Source: Erigeron canadensis (Eukaryota > Streptophyta > Magnoliopsida > Asterales > Asteraceae). From it: a stretch of DNA of 64,000 bases. The DNA lies in assembly GCF_010389155.1 (NCBI RefSeq), contig NC_057761.1, positions 20,462,501 to 20,526,500 on the forward strand, in the 5' to 3' direction. Every line of letters begins with the position of its first letter. Within the stretch, counting starts at the first letter, position 1. Under the pieces are notes generated by a model, which was given only the letters and a program-made list of their open reading frames with translations, made no database searches and was not told the DNA's origin. Both the position numbers and the translations under genes were made by a program. Shown here in pieces: positions 33,572-45,592 of this stretch.

Positions 33572-35158
33572 TTGATTTTCATAAATCTCGAATTTTCAAA
33601 ATCAAATAATTCTTCGCAAATTACTCCTGTTCTTTCTTCTCCTTTGCCTCCTCCACCTCCAGGACGTGCTTCTTATCGAAGAAACAGGAACAATGTTGCT
33701 CGAACTTCTACCCAGGAAAAAGGAAAGGAGCCAATGGATTCATTCCAGATCCCAGACTTATCTAGAGAAAATCCGGTAGGAAACTCATCTCAGGAGAATG
33801 CAAGATCAAGCCAGACTCAAAGAAGGAGTTTTTACGACGATTATGGCAATCTGGATCCCTACAATACCGGATCTAGGAATGTTAACTCTGAAGAACTGCC
33901 TGACTTGTTTACTATTTTGTAGAATCTTGATAAGAAAATTAAGACTAATCAAGAATATAATCAGGCACAATTCAAAATTCTTGAGTCAAGGATTTTTGAA
34001 AACAAACCACCGATGACTCCTAGGAATTTGTTTTCAACGACTCCAACTGCTCATGAGTCTGCTCCTATTAATACGTCGATGCCAACTGCGACTCCTAATT
34101 TTGGGAGTAATATTCCGAAAAACACTCATGTTGCTGGAACATCGGCCACCATGAGTGCAGGTTTGAACAATTCTAATAATTTTGCTGGATCTTTTGCTTT
34201 TACTAATCCATCGCAGGGACAAGGAGCAAATGATTGCATCCCTGGAGAATTTCAGAAGATTAAAGACATGATTTCGAGCGTTCCTGGATTTTGCAATCCA
34301 ATTCCTGAAGTCAACCCTGCGTCCTATCTAATCAACAGATGTGGCGACAGGATTGCGAACGTAGAAATCCCGAAGAAATTCCAAGTTCCAAATATGAAAC
34401 CATATGATGGAACCACTGACCCACAGGAGCATATCGCGCTGTATCTGGAGAAAATGGAAATGGTGCTGATTCCATCAAATTTGAAAGAAGCTTGCTTATG
34501 CAGAAGCTTTGGATCGACACTATTTGGATCAGCCTTAAAATGGCTGCAGAGTTTGCCTCCTCTATCTATTAATTCTTTCGCTGATTTAACAAATTTATTT
34601 TATAGTCAATTTTCATGCAGTAGGACTTTTGAGAAATTGACTGATGATCTATATAAAATAATTCAAAAACCGCATGAATCACTTAGAGATTTTATGACTA
34701 GATTTACAAAAGAATCTCTTAATATTCCTAAATTAGATATGTTGACCGCTATTCAAGCTTTGCAGAGAGGTCTCCATAAAGGATCTAAATTCCAGGAAGA
34801 TCTCATAATGACGCCATGCAGAAATTTCGATGAAGCAAAAGCAAGGGCAACAAGATTTATAAGGGTCGAAGAGAATGAACTTACAACTTCGAAATTAGAT
34901 GCCTTATCATATGATCGTCCAAATCGGAAGGCAGAAACCCCGGTGTTTAAACCGAGACACAAACCTTACTCAAGACATGTAGATGATCAAGTCAATGTCG
35001 TTGAAGAAGATAACGGGGTCGAATATCCAACTTTGGCATCATACTGTTTCTCTGTAGGAACTCCTGGCATTATAATGGCGCTTAGAGATCTTGGAGACAA
35101 GGTGAGATGGCCTCAGAAGAAAAATGATGGATACTTCAAGAAGAAAGATCCTAGCTAG
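33572..35158 (+). pseudogene. Ty3/gypsy gag
   Basis: N-terminal Pro/Arg/Ser-rich part (33600-33920, stop TAG at 33920), then an open 381-aa piece (34013-35158). The latter carries a Retrotrans_gag-type capsid domain: MKPYDGTTDPQEHI, GSALKWLQSLPP, F-ADL--LFYSQF and SLRDFMTRF-KES-NIP. No zinc knuckle remains before the stop at 35158. Domain style is that of non-chromoviral plant gypsy elements. Confidence 0.8.
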
Positions 35159-35745
35159 TGGTGTGCAAGATATCAGGCTAATCCTAAAGAATCACATCTT
35201 AAAGTTGTTAAAAGAATCTTTAGATACCTTAAAGGTAGTCCCAATCTAGGTCTTTGGTATCCCAAGACTATGGATTTAATCTAATTGGCTATTCAGATTC
35301 TGACTTTGTAGGCTACAAGATAGATAGGAAAAGTACTTCTGGAGCTTGTCAATTGCTTGGCAACAGACTTGTAGGCTGGTCTAACAAGAAACAACATTCA
35401 GTTTCTATTTCAACTGCAGAAGCTGAGTATGTTGCTGTAGGGAGTTGTTGCTCACAAGTTTTGTGGATGCAATTTCAACTTCAAGACTATGGTATCACTA
35501 CTTCAAAGACTACAATCTTTTGAGACAATACAAGTGTCATAGCAATTTCCAACAATCCAGTACTTCACTCTAGGACCAAGCACATTGATATCAGATATCA
35601 CTTTATCAAAGATCATGTGATGAAGGAAGATATTGAACTCCATTTCATTCCAACAGAAAATCAGTTAGCTAACTTGTTTACAAAGCCTTTGGATGAAAAC
35701 AGGTTCAGTTATCTCATAAGTAAGCTGGGAATGCTAAATATGTAA
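35158..35745 (+). pseudogene. Element D pol, RNase H end
   Basis: Resumes with [13 protein letters not shown], then RIFRYLKGSPN, GYSDSDFVGYKIDRKSTSGA, STAEAEY, NTSVIAISNNPV and KHIDIRYHFIKDH, ending LGMLNM. RNase H acids of GYSDSD and AEAE are present. Frame breaks near 35262 and a TGA at 35522 where C is expected. Confidence 0.85.
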
Positions 35746-36251
35746 AAGGCAATGTGATAAGTAATGATAAATTCAACCTCTTGATTTTTTTATGAAGATT
35801 TTAAGGGCAAGCTATATTTGACCCAGACTACCCCTTGTACTTGGTGTATATCAAGTAAAATGGAGTAAGCTGTGTCTAATCCAGCTTGGGAGTTGTGTTT
35901 ATTATTAAATATCTCAGTGCATTTTAATATTTAGTTTATTGTATTTAGTTTATCGTATTTATCCTTTCTTTGAATAATGAGAGCGTGACACGTGTGTAGG
36001 TAACGGACTTTTACTGCAAAAAGTACACCCCACTAGTTGTCATCCTCCAATCAAATGGTTTCTCTCTCCTTTCCCTCAAAACGGTTATTTCTAAATATAT
36101 ATTTTAATCTACTATATATATATATATCAGATTTAACCTAATCCCCAAATCAATTGAATCTTATTATTATTATCATCTTTTTAACCTAATCTGTGTCCAG
36201 TTCGATCAATTTCTTATATTTCTCTTTGATAGTTAAAATCTTCTATAACAA
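35746..36251 (+). promoter_or_regulatory. pol-ORF3 spacer with TATA run in element D
   Basis: About 500 nt with no ORF. A TATATATATATATATA run at 36112-36128 sits roughly 130 nt ahead of the ORF3 start, the same spacing as in B and F although the surrounding sequence differs. Confidence 0.45.
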
Positions 36252-37346
36252 TTGGCTTCATCATCATCTTATCAATCTGCAAATAACACAAGCAATAATA
36301 ATGATTCTTCATCGGAATCGGGAGTTAAACACCCGGCTCCGATAAGCGCAAATAAGCTTCCACCCTATGTTGTGGGAAGTGATGTGGTTGTTAGCCTGAC
36401 TGATCTTGATACTGGTAAAATCAAGATCATTAATCTAGTCTTCACCAATGTTCATCCACCTTCAGGGTTATGATGACATTGTTGCCTTCTTATGGCATCA
36501 TCCATTTAGCAAGATGATGATTGAGAAGCCGGATGTGGTGTATCAAGACATGCTCTGCGAATTTTGGGCGAGCTGTGTGGTTGGTGAAACGAAGAAGAAA
36601 GATGTTGCAATTCGAGGCACCATTCTCAATGGTAAGAAACAGGTAATTATTACTGAAAAGAGACTTAGGTCTGCCTTTGAGCTTGATTATATGGAAGATG
36701 ATAATTATGCCTGAGTTGTATCCCACACTTAGGCCAAAAATCTTTTGCAAAATCTTGACTATTCTGGTCCCTTGGCTTCAGTGGTGAAATTAAAATATTT
36801 AACTGGAATCTGGAACTATCTTCTAAGTACTGTCATTAAAACTTTACAAATGAAAGCTTGCAGCTTTGACCAACCTAATGTCTTAGAATTGCAAATTTTT
36901 CATTCATTGGTTACTATGACCAGAGTAGATTATGCTGAAATAATCTTTCAAGACTTAGTAGGCCGAGTAAAAAACAAGACCTTTATCATACCATATGGTA
37001 GGATTCTTGCTCCCATCATAGAAGCAATTCTTGATGGTGATTACAGTTTGGAAACTGGCCAGACTGTGGAATGTAAGGCCATTAATACTAACATCTTTCA
37101 TAGTCCCAAGGTAACTGCCCAAGGTTTAACCGAAGGAATGCAGATTTACCTTGATTTTTGCAGAAGAAGAGAAAGGGAACAACAAGCTTTAGAGGAAGCT
37201 TCCTCGCCTTCGACGCTCGATCTGCCAATCAGGAAAGTCAAGGTACACAACCTCTTAATCCCTCAAACTCTTCCAAATCTACTTCTTCTTCGTTTTCAGA
37301 GGGTGAAGAGTTGGCCCCGTCATCAACCACTCTAGCCAGTTGATTA
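36252..37346 (+). pseudogene. Element D ORF3
   Basis: Homologue of the post-pol protein of elements B and F, shorter. Ser/Asn-rich start (ASSSSYQS; the expected ATG now reads ATTGG, apparently one extra T). It is followed by YQDMLCEFW (cf. FHDYLCEFW), ITEKRLRSAFELDY (cf. ITTGTLREALNLNY), RVDYAEIIF (cf. RVDFAGILF) and IPYGRILAPIIEAIL (cf. VPFSRFLSLCFIQIL). Frameshift near 36450-36470, TGA at 36712 and TAG at 36732. The coiled-coil tail seen in B/F is absent, since the ORF is cut at about 37346 by element C's LTR. Function unknown. Confidence 0.75.
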
Positions 37347-37353
37347 ATCTTGT

Positions 37354-38039
37354 ACCTTTTACACTACATCCTTTTACCCGGATAATAATCTTGTCTGTGG
37401 ATAAAAGTGCAAAGATGTAGAGTGGTTGAATAAAGTAACCTTTTGTCTTGCTTTATTTAGCACACACACAAAGAATTATTTACTAATACTTTTGTGTGAT
37501 GTCAACCATATTTGTACGTCGAAGTTGAGATCCCAATGCTCAACCTTCGACTATAAATAGAGGTCCTTGCCCAAGTATTTTATCAACTTTGAAAATACAT
37601 ACATTCTTCAATATTGTTGATGAACTTGTGCAATATTCTTTCAATCGCAAAAAGGAACATTTTACAACTCTAAGTGTTTCAATTGTTAAGAGAATTTCCA
37701 AGTATAGATCAATTGTATTTCATAGGTTGTTAGGATATTTACATCTTTGTATTATCTTGGTTCCGCAACAACCTTGTATTTTATTTAAACAATCATAAAT
37801 AAAATACACTTGAAAAATACATATTATCTCATCAATTTACTTACTTGTACCTTACCTTACCTTATTGCATTGTATTTACTTATTCGTCTTGTCACCTTAA
37901 TAAGTATAACTCCAGTTAACCTGGTACACTGTTCACTCTAAACTGGTCACGTCCAGATTAAGTGAAAGTGTTGCAAAGTACACTCACCATTGACATAGAG
38001 GTGTCTTCAGCACTCATCTATTCGTAGTTGGGACTTACA
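37354..38039 (+). repeat. Truncated 5' LTR of element C
   Basis: Aligns with 49601-50278 of F's LTR and ends GGGACTTACA. TATAAATAG at 37552-37560. The U3 start with the hairpins is lost at the junction with element D. Confidence 0.9.
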
Positions 38040-38041
38040 AG

Positions 38042-38053
38042 TGGTATCGGAGC
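38042..38053 (+). other. Primer binding site of element C
   Basis: TGGTATCGGAGC, one mismatch (A to G) from the site in A, B and F. Confidence 0.88.
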
Positions 38054-38097
38054 AGGCAGTTTGAATTGTATCAATTCTATAGCCTAGGTCTGCTAAG

Positions 38098-40510
38098 ATG
38101 TCTGCTGAAGGTGAGAATGGTTATGGTCCCCAAAATTAAACTAATCAGAACATTAACTTTACAACTCCTTTAAATACCAACCCCCCTCCTCCTCCTCCTC
38201 CTACACCTGGAGCCAGCCATGTCCATGTACATTACTCTAACAATCCTGGCCCAAATTCAATGGGAGCAGTGAGACTTTTGGTACATGGAAGGCTAGGATG
38301 CTTTTGCATTTTGGTGGGATAGAGAGGTATATGTTGAAAATCCTCAAGGATGGACCATATATACCTATGTCCACTGGTGTTAGTCCTCTTCTAGACCCAA
38401 CTGGGAGAAGAGGTACTGGGAGAAGTCAGAAGAACATTGGTCTGATGAGGATCGCAGGCTGGTTGACCTTGATACCAGACTGAAAAACATGATCCTTGCT
38501 GCTGTCCCTGAGGAACTAATTCCAACACTTGTGTTGTTTCCCAGTGCCAAATCCATGTGGGATGAATTAGTTCTCCAGTTTGAAGGAGGAAATGACACCA
38601 TTGCCACCAGAAAGTTTGCTTTAAACAAGAAGTATGAATCCTTCTTTGCTCTTTCCAATGAAAGTTTAACTGGTACTTACACCAGATTTACTAGCCTAAT
38701 TAATCAACTTAGAGGCTTGGGAGTGGAGAAGGATAAGGATATTCTTCTTGAGAAATTTTGTGATATCTTGCCATCAAAATGGGTACACATGTTTCTTGTC
38801 TTAAGACAAGGTAAGACCTTGCACAACCATACTCTTGCTTCTCTCGATGGAGCCTTCAGATTCACTGAAGATAACAATGTTGAAAGGTTATTGGCTGAGC
38901 AAAATGTTTTAAATCATTCAGAGTTCCAAGGTCGCCAGCTTAACTGGGCAACCTTGTGCTGCTTTAATGTCTGCTGAGAATGTCCAGTCACATTCTATGA
39001 AGGAGATGTTAAACAATTTACCGAACTCTTGCCTTACCACTAATCTCTTTGATGGTTGTGAGGAAACTGACGATGATGATTTGGTCATCATGATTGCTAA
39101 AACCTTTAACAGGTTTAAGCATAAGTCTAATCGATTCAATGGGTCCAATAATGCTTCCAGTTCTAACTCTCTGGATAAGGCCAATCTTACCTGCTATAAG
39201 TGTGGTAAGAAAGGTCATTTCATGAAGGAATGGAGATCTAGTCAGATGAACAACCAAACTGGTCCCTCTGTCCCAAACTTTGTTAAATCTGATGATTATA
39301 AGGCCAAATATAAGCAGCTTAAGGCCCAAATTGCCCTCATGTCTCTTGAACAAGAAAAAGAGAAAGAAAAGAACAAGTGCATGATGGCTCAAACTGAAGG
39401 GAAATGGGAACTCTATAATGAATCATCTGATGATGATGAAGAGGTTAAAGATGTGTGTTTTATGGCATTAGAAAATCAACAACCAGTGGTGAAAGATGAT
39501 GTTATTTCTGGAAGATGGGTGGACATCATTTAAAGAAGGTAAGAGATTATGATGATGAGTTGGATACAGAACTGAAACTGGACATTGTTGAATCATTAAA
39601 TGATGATTTATTATTTGTTGAAACAATAAGAACTGATTGTGAAAGATATCTTGAAACTGTTTTAACTGAGCTAAATAACATGAAAAAACAATTTAATGAT
39701 TTACAAAGTGTCAAGTTGGCTCTCAAGGAATCAGATTTGAAAATTGAGGCATTGGAAAGAGATAACCAAAAATTAAAATATGATCTTGAAAAAGAACACA
39801 TGGTTATCAAATCTTGGGTACAAGCATCTGGTAAAAATTATGATGTATTTTCTAAAACCATTAATGCTCAAGAAACTGCCTGAAAATCTGGTGATCTTCA
39901 GATGGCAGCTGTTTTACCCTTGATTCACCAGATGCCTGAATCAGTTGGAGTTTAGACTCCATATGACTCTTCTAACATTGACAAATCTGAATCCGTTGAG
40001 ACCACCCCTGTTGAGGTCAAAACTGGAGCCGAAAAGGCTAAAGCTCCAGTTAAAAAGGAAGGTGATGATGTTCCTTTGCCTCAAAAGTCCAAAGAGCCCA
40101 AGACTCCCAAGACTAAAAACTCCGCTGAACCCAAGTCCAAGGTTCAGCAGCCTGATGAAAATAACTTTTTGTTAAAACTGGAGAGTCTACTCCAAAATTT
40201 ATCAAGGCATGTACAAAGTTGTACTGCCAGAATAAAAAATTTAGAAGGAGCTTCGTCTTCTTCAATTGCAAAACAAGTTGTTAAATTCCCTCCTTCAAAA
40301 CAAAAACAAAAACAATCTGCTCAGAAAGGAGCAAAATCTGAAAAGAAAAAGGAGGGTGTTGTTCCCATCAAACCAATTGTTTTTACTCCTAAAGCTAGAA
40401 ATAATCCTCCAGTTTTAGCCTCCAGTTCCAACCCGAGTCAATCTGTTGAGACTTCCCAAGAGAAGTCTGGTAGACCCATCAAGAAAAGATGGGTTCACAA
40501 AAATAACTAA
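38098..40510 (+). pseudogene. Element C gag
   Basis: ATG at 38098 (MSAEGENG), stop after 13 codons. UBN2-like domain 38270-38900, knuckle CYKCGKKGHFMKEW (39190-39231; last zinc-binding Cys changed to Trp), acidic and helical charged regions, and tail ending RWVHKNN at 40510. Frameshifts near 38260, 38420, 38920, 39530 and 39890. Confidence 0.88.
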
Positions 40511-43357
40511 TTATTTACTTGGCGTTCAGGGCGATCGAAAAAAGAATATCTGGTATCTGGACAGCGCTGCTGGCTGGACTATAACCGGATGTAAGCCCCT
40601 GCTGGAAGAGTTCACTGTACAAGATGGACCGGCAGTGACATTTGGTAATGATGGAAGTGGGAAAACTGAAGGATATGGTGTTATTGAAAATAGACAAGTC
40701 CAGTTCACAAAGGTTGCATTTGTAAATGGTTTGAAATACAACCTGATAAGTGTCAGTCAACTTTGTGATGATAGATATAAGGTAATGTTTGATATTGCTC
40801 AAGGTACCATATTTAACAAGGATTGGAAGGTGGTGATGATTGCACCAAGAAAAGGAAATGTGTACATTATGGACATGGAACGAGCTCCAAAAGAGCATTG
40901 TTTTTATGCCAAAGCTGATGAGGACACCAACTGGTTATGGCATAAAAGGTTATCCTACCTTAATTTCAAAAATATTAATAAGTTGTCAAGAAAACAACTG
41001 GTGGATGGGATACCTTTAATTTCCTTTAAAAAGGAAAAGCCATGTCCAGGGTGTGAGATGGGCAGGAAGAAAAGAGCTAGTTTCAAGACCAGGCAAAACT
41101 TCAGCATTACTGAACCTCTTCACATGCTTCATTTGGATCTCTTTGGTCCAGTGAATGTTCAAACTAAAGCTGGTAAGCAATACACTTTAGTTGTGGTTGA
41201 TGAATACACCAGATACTATTGGGTGGTATTCATCAGATCGAAAAGTGATGCACCTGGTGAAATCATCTCTCTCATCAAAAAAATTGAACTCAAGTATACC
41301 AAGAAAGTGTATCAGTTGCGAAGTGATAATGGTACAGAATTTATAAATAAAGAATTGGAATCATTTTGCAATGACACTGGCATTTCTCAAAATTTCTCTT
41401 CAGCTCGTTCACCAGAGCAAAATGGTGTGGTTGAAAGAAAGAATCGCACATTGATTGAAGCTGCAAGAAGTATGTTATCTGAATCAGGTCTTCTCACCAG
41501 TTTTTGGGCTGAAGTTGTGGCAACTGCCTGCCATACCTAGAATCGGTCAGTGTATGTCAGGAAACATAGGAAAACAGCCTATGAAGTCCTCAGGAATCGT
41601 AAACCAAATATCGGTTATTTCCATGTGTTTGGTTGTCCAGTTTATATTCTTAACGATTCCAGTCAGTTGGGAAAGTTTGATATAAAAGCTGACAATGGTG
41701 TATTTGTGGGTTAATTAGATATAAGAAAGGCCTATAGAGTTTATAATTATAGACTCCAAAAGGTACATGAGACAATTCATGTCATATTCGATGAATCAAA
41801 TGAAGCAATCAATAAACGACCAAGCCTTGATTTATCTTCAGTTGTCCCAGTTGATTTTGGTGTATCTGATCAAGTTCATCAATCAGTTTCTACACCAAAA
41901 GATGTTTCCAGTCACTAAGACTTGGAACCAGTTGAACAGATGAAAAGCTCCAGTAACACTTCATTCTATCCCTCCATCAGTTTTCATTTACCACATAAAC
42001 TGGTGATTGGATCAGAAGTACGTGCCACAACAACATCAGAACCAGTTCAATGCTCTCCAGTTCTTCAAGATATACCTTTGTTTGAAGATAATCATGTTAA
42101 CACTCCAGTTGACACTGATGATGAAGTTGAAGTAGTTTGGGCTGATCCCTCTCCAGTTGCTACAACTGTTGAAGATTGTCAGGTGACTTGCACTGATGTT
42201 GTGCTATATCAACCTAGTCAATACACTAAATGGACTGCAGCTCATCCAATTGAGCAAATTATTGGAAATCCAGATAGTGGGGTTCAGATTCGAAGAGCCA
42301 CAAGTGAACAATTTTTGAACGTCACCTTTTTATGACTGATTGAACCGAAGAAGATTGACGAGGCTTTGGCAGATCCAAGCTGGGTTGAGGCTATGCCAGA
42401 AGAGCTCAACCAGTTCGAAAGGAACAAGGTTTGGGAACTTGTTCCTTGTCCTCCAGGGTTAAAGAAAGAACCCATTGGTACGAGGTGGGTCTACCGAAAC
42501 AAGATAGATGAAGATGGCAACGTTGTTAGAAACAAAGCTAGATTGGTTGCCAAGGGTTATTGTCAAGCAGAGGGTGTTAATTTTGATAAAACTTTTGCTC
42601 TAGTTGCAAGACTTGAAGCCATTAGAATATTCTTGGCTTATGCAGCTCATTTGCAATTTAAAGTCTTCCAGATGGATGTCAAAAGTGCGTTCCTGAATGG
42701 AACATTGGAAGAAGAAGTGTATGTTAAGCAAACACCAGGTTTTCTTATTGAGAAGCATCCTCACTGGGTATACAGACTAAACAAAGCTTTGTATGGTCTT
42801 CGTCAAGCCCCAAGAGCCTGGTATGACACTTTAACTAAACATCTTCTTAAAAACGGTTTTGAAAGAGGTGCAATAGATAATACCTTGTTTATCTTGAAAG
42901 AAAAAGGTAATATCTTGCTGGTGCAGATTTATGTTGATGATATTATATTTGGGTCAACTGATGATGCAATGTGTGAAAAGTTTTCTAAAATCATGTCAAC
43001 TGAGTATGAAATGAGTTTAATGGGTGAATTAACATTTTTCTTAGGTTTACAAATTAAACAAACCATGGATGGCATTTTTATCAACCAAGAAAAATATGTC
43101 AGAGATTTGTTAAGAAAATACAAATTTGATTCAGTCCCATCAAAAAACACACCCACTGCAGCTCCTTTAAATTTGGATTTTGGCTCAATTGGAAAACCGG
43201 TGGACCAAAAGGAATATCGTGGAATGGTTGGTTCACTGATGTATTTAACTGCAAGTCGACGAGATATAATGTTTGCAACATGCTTATGTGCCAGATTTTA
43301 GGCTAACCCAAAAGAATCACACTTGCATGCTGTTAAGTGCATTTTCAGATACCTGAA
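40507..43357 (+). pseudogene. Element C pol (PR-IN-RT)
   Basis: In the +1 frame relative to gag. Protease WYLDSAAG, integrase WHKRLSYLNF/CPGCEMGR, HLDLFGP, SDNGTEF and EQNGVVER, then RT with [13 protein letters not shown] and YVDDIIFGS. Stops at 41538 (CAG to TAG), 41712, 41917 (CAA to TAA), 42333 and 43300. Sequence ends in the RT-RNase H connection at 43357. Confidence 0.88.
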
Positions 43358-45592
43358 TGTAACAACCCTCAATTTCCGACTAGGATAATTTACATGGACC
43401 TATCTAGGCCTTTAACCCTAGAGGTTTATTAAGAGAATTGACCTTCTAGGCATTAGGGCATAGTGATATTTTCCCTATAGTTCATTAGAAGCCAAAAGGA
43501 AGCCAGTTGCCTTAGAAATGCCTTAAACAATAACTATAATCATTCAAGACAATCTCAAGCTATATTTTAGTTCTAATTGAACTTGATGAAATGTCAATGA
43601 ACCAAAAAGTTTTATTCAAGAAGTTAAGAGTACATAAATAATTATATAAGCTTTATAAGTTGTGATAGCAACAAGAAATCCTTATAAAATATTATCCAAC
43701 AATTCAATCACTAAGCTAATTAAAGTACATCTGAACATAAAAATGTAATTACCAACTTAAAATTTTATTCATAAACTAGTGTGTATATAAAGTGAGCTTA
43801 AATAACAATAAGTATATATGTCTATTGTAAATGCAAGTTTATAAATAATGAGGCAAGTAATAAAATTAAAACACAAAAAAAAACTATATATACATACATA
43901 TACACATACACGTCCTATATATATATATATACACACACACAAATCAACATGTAATTTACTTCATCATTTAACTTAGTTAAATCCTACACATATATGTAAA
44001 CATCTAAGCAAAGAAAGTATCCAATAAAGTAACCATGGTTAGAAAATTTACTAATACTTATAATTATACTCATACTCACATGTATATACTTTACAAAGGC
44101 TACACACCAATACTTTATAAAATAAAAACTACAAATTTGAAATGGCTCTTATAAATAAAACACACCCACACACTTCACACAATTTGACCAATCTCTCATC
44201 AACTAGCAACATGCTCCATGTCAATTCCAAAGCATATTAACTCCAACTCCACACTCTAACTCCACTACTTATTCATTTCACATGTTTATGCTTCCAACAC
44301 ACTCCTCTTTACTCTCAAACACTCTTTCTCCCCTCTCTCCTTTCTAATTTTCGGACTCCCGCAATAAGGGCAGAAAAACTGCCCTAAAACACTACTTTCA
44401 AGCATCAAATCTACATCTTTGACTCACCATCTAGTAAGGGAACAATGAAAGGTCAAGCTCAAGGGTCTTGGAGGTCTCCAAGTGCACAAAAACAACCCTC
44501 AAGTGGGGCTGATCGGCAGCAGCAGCAGGAGGAAGGAAAACAGCCACATGCTTCTATTTTCTTTTGATTCTTGATCATCAAAGGGTATCCAACTTGTTCC
44601 TTTGATTGTTCTTCATATTTTCCTTCACTTTGTAGCTTATTTCCTCTTCCTTTCAAGCTTGTTACAGCCATGAAACACTCCAAGGGCAGCCATGAAATGG
44701 AGACCCAACAACACTCTTGATCTTCTTGTTTTGATCTTCAAAGGTTGTTAGCTTGAACCCTCTTCACTAATCTTTGATTTATTGAGCTAAGCAAGTCTAG
44801 ATCTACACATGCATGCATATTTGAATGATGAGTTAACAAGAAATAATCATTAAAAAGTCATAAACATAAAAGATGATAAGTAATCTTGTCCAAAAATGTT
44901 AGACCTTAACATGCATGCTTAGTTTCTATTGATTTTGATTTGGGATTTGAGATGGATCTTTGAATGATGAGTGATGATTTTGAAATTGTTAATAATCTGG
45001 AAAATTGATGCTAATAGATACAAAATAAAGTGAAAATCTTGTTAGTGGTAATTTAGAGGCTAACACAAGCAATCAACATCATTGGTGGGATGTATTAACC
45101 AATAAACTTTCTGACAGAATTAATCTTCTGTCTTGTAACGAATAAACTGAATATGTGAGGGCATTTTCAAGCAAAACTATCAAAATAAAAGTTTTAGACA
45201 AATGAGTTAAGATTAACCTCCAACCGGAATTACTCAAAAATACTGAACAGAAAGAAAGATATGAATTTTCTACTGAAACTGATCAAAGCTGTTACTTTGT
45301 CTGAATATTTTATAAACTTTGACAATTTTTATCTCTTAAACCAAAAGGCTCCAGGAGGTCATGCTTGGTGGAAAGTAATCTCAATGTGTCGTTAATTTAA
45401 AATAATTTCATGGGATTTTTCTAACAATCAGAACATCAAGAACTTTTATAAAACTTTTGATGTCGCAAGCAGTTCCCATTCGGGATAATTTGTGTTTGGA
45501 TAATTTTGAAGGACACCAAACATTATCTAAAAATTCACAAAATACTAGATACATATAAGTCACTGTGTAAAAATCATGAAGGGTCAAAATAG
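43358..45592 (+). mobile_element. E1: truncated gypsy-type LTR
   Basis: Begins TGTAACAACCCTCAA and aligns with the first 2.2 kb of the solo LTR E2 (54413-56588), then similarity stops. No matching right end (GTGTTACA) or target duplication was found up to 49319. Non-coding; a short minus ORF near 44600 has no support. An AT/AC microsatellite lies at 43914-43942. Confidence 0.85.
43914..43942. repeat. TA/CA microsatellite
   Basis: Run of TA dinucleotides followed by CA dinucleotides inside E1; the E2 copy has a shorter ACATAC version. Confidence 0.9.

Larger units (their letters stand above)
32650..35157 (+). mobile_element. Nested Ty3/gypsy fragment (LTR plus gag)
   Basis: Interrupts and replaces the centre of element D's RT. 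Probable LTR 32666-33518 (TG...CA, TATA-like CTATATAAA at 32972), then a TTGGCGCC-type primer site, a leader and gag. No protease or pol follows; copia sequence resumes at 35158. About 160 codons of RT are missing, so this is not a clean insertion. Either a deletion followed insertion or the junction is a misassembly. Confidence 0.75.
30244..37346 (+). mobile_element. Element D: second Ty1/copia family, truncated, with nested gypsy piece
   Basis: Runs gag C-terminus, protease, integrase, RT N-terminal part, a 2.5-kb gypsy replacement (32650-35157), RNase H, spacer, ORF3. Integrase is clearly related to that of A/B/C/F but differs at about half the residues, so it is a separate family of the same SIRE-like lineage. 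No 5' LTR; its 3' end abuts the interior of element C's LTR at about 37350. Numerous stops and frameshifts make it dead. Confidence 0.88.
37354..43357 (+). mobile_element. Element C: Ty1/copia, A/B/F family, truncated at both ends
   Basis: 5' LTR missing its first 281 bp, PBS, gag and pol up to RNase H's start (IFRYLN). It then stops at 43357 where gypsy-type LTR E1 begins (TGTAACAACCC). RNase H, ORF3 and 3' LTR are missing. Many stops, several from CAG or CAA turned to TAG or TAA. Confidence 0.92.

Noticed and set aside
35746..36251. D pol-ORF3 spacer as a nested LTR
   Set aside because: It lies between pol and ORF3 exactly as the spacers of B and F do, and has no TG...CA boundaries or duplication.
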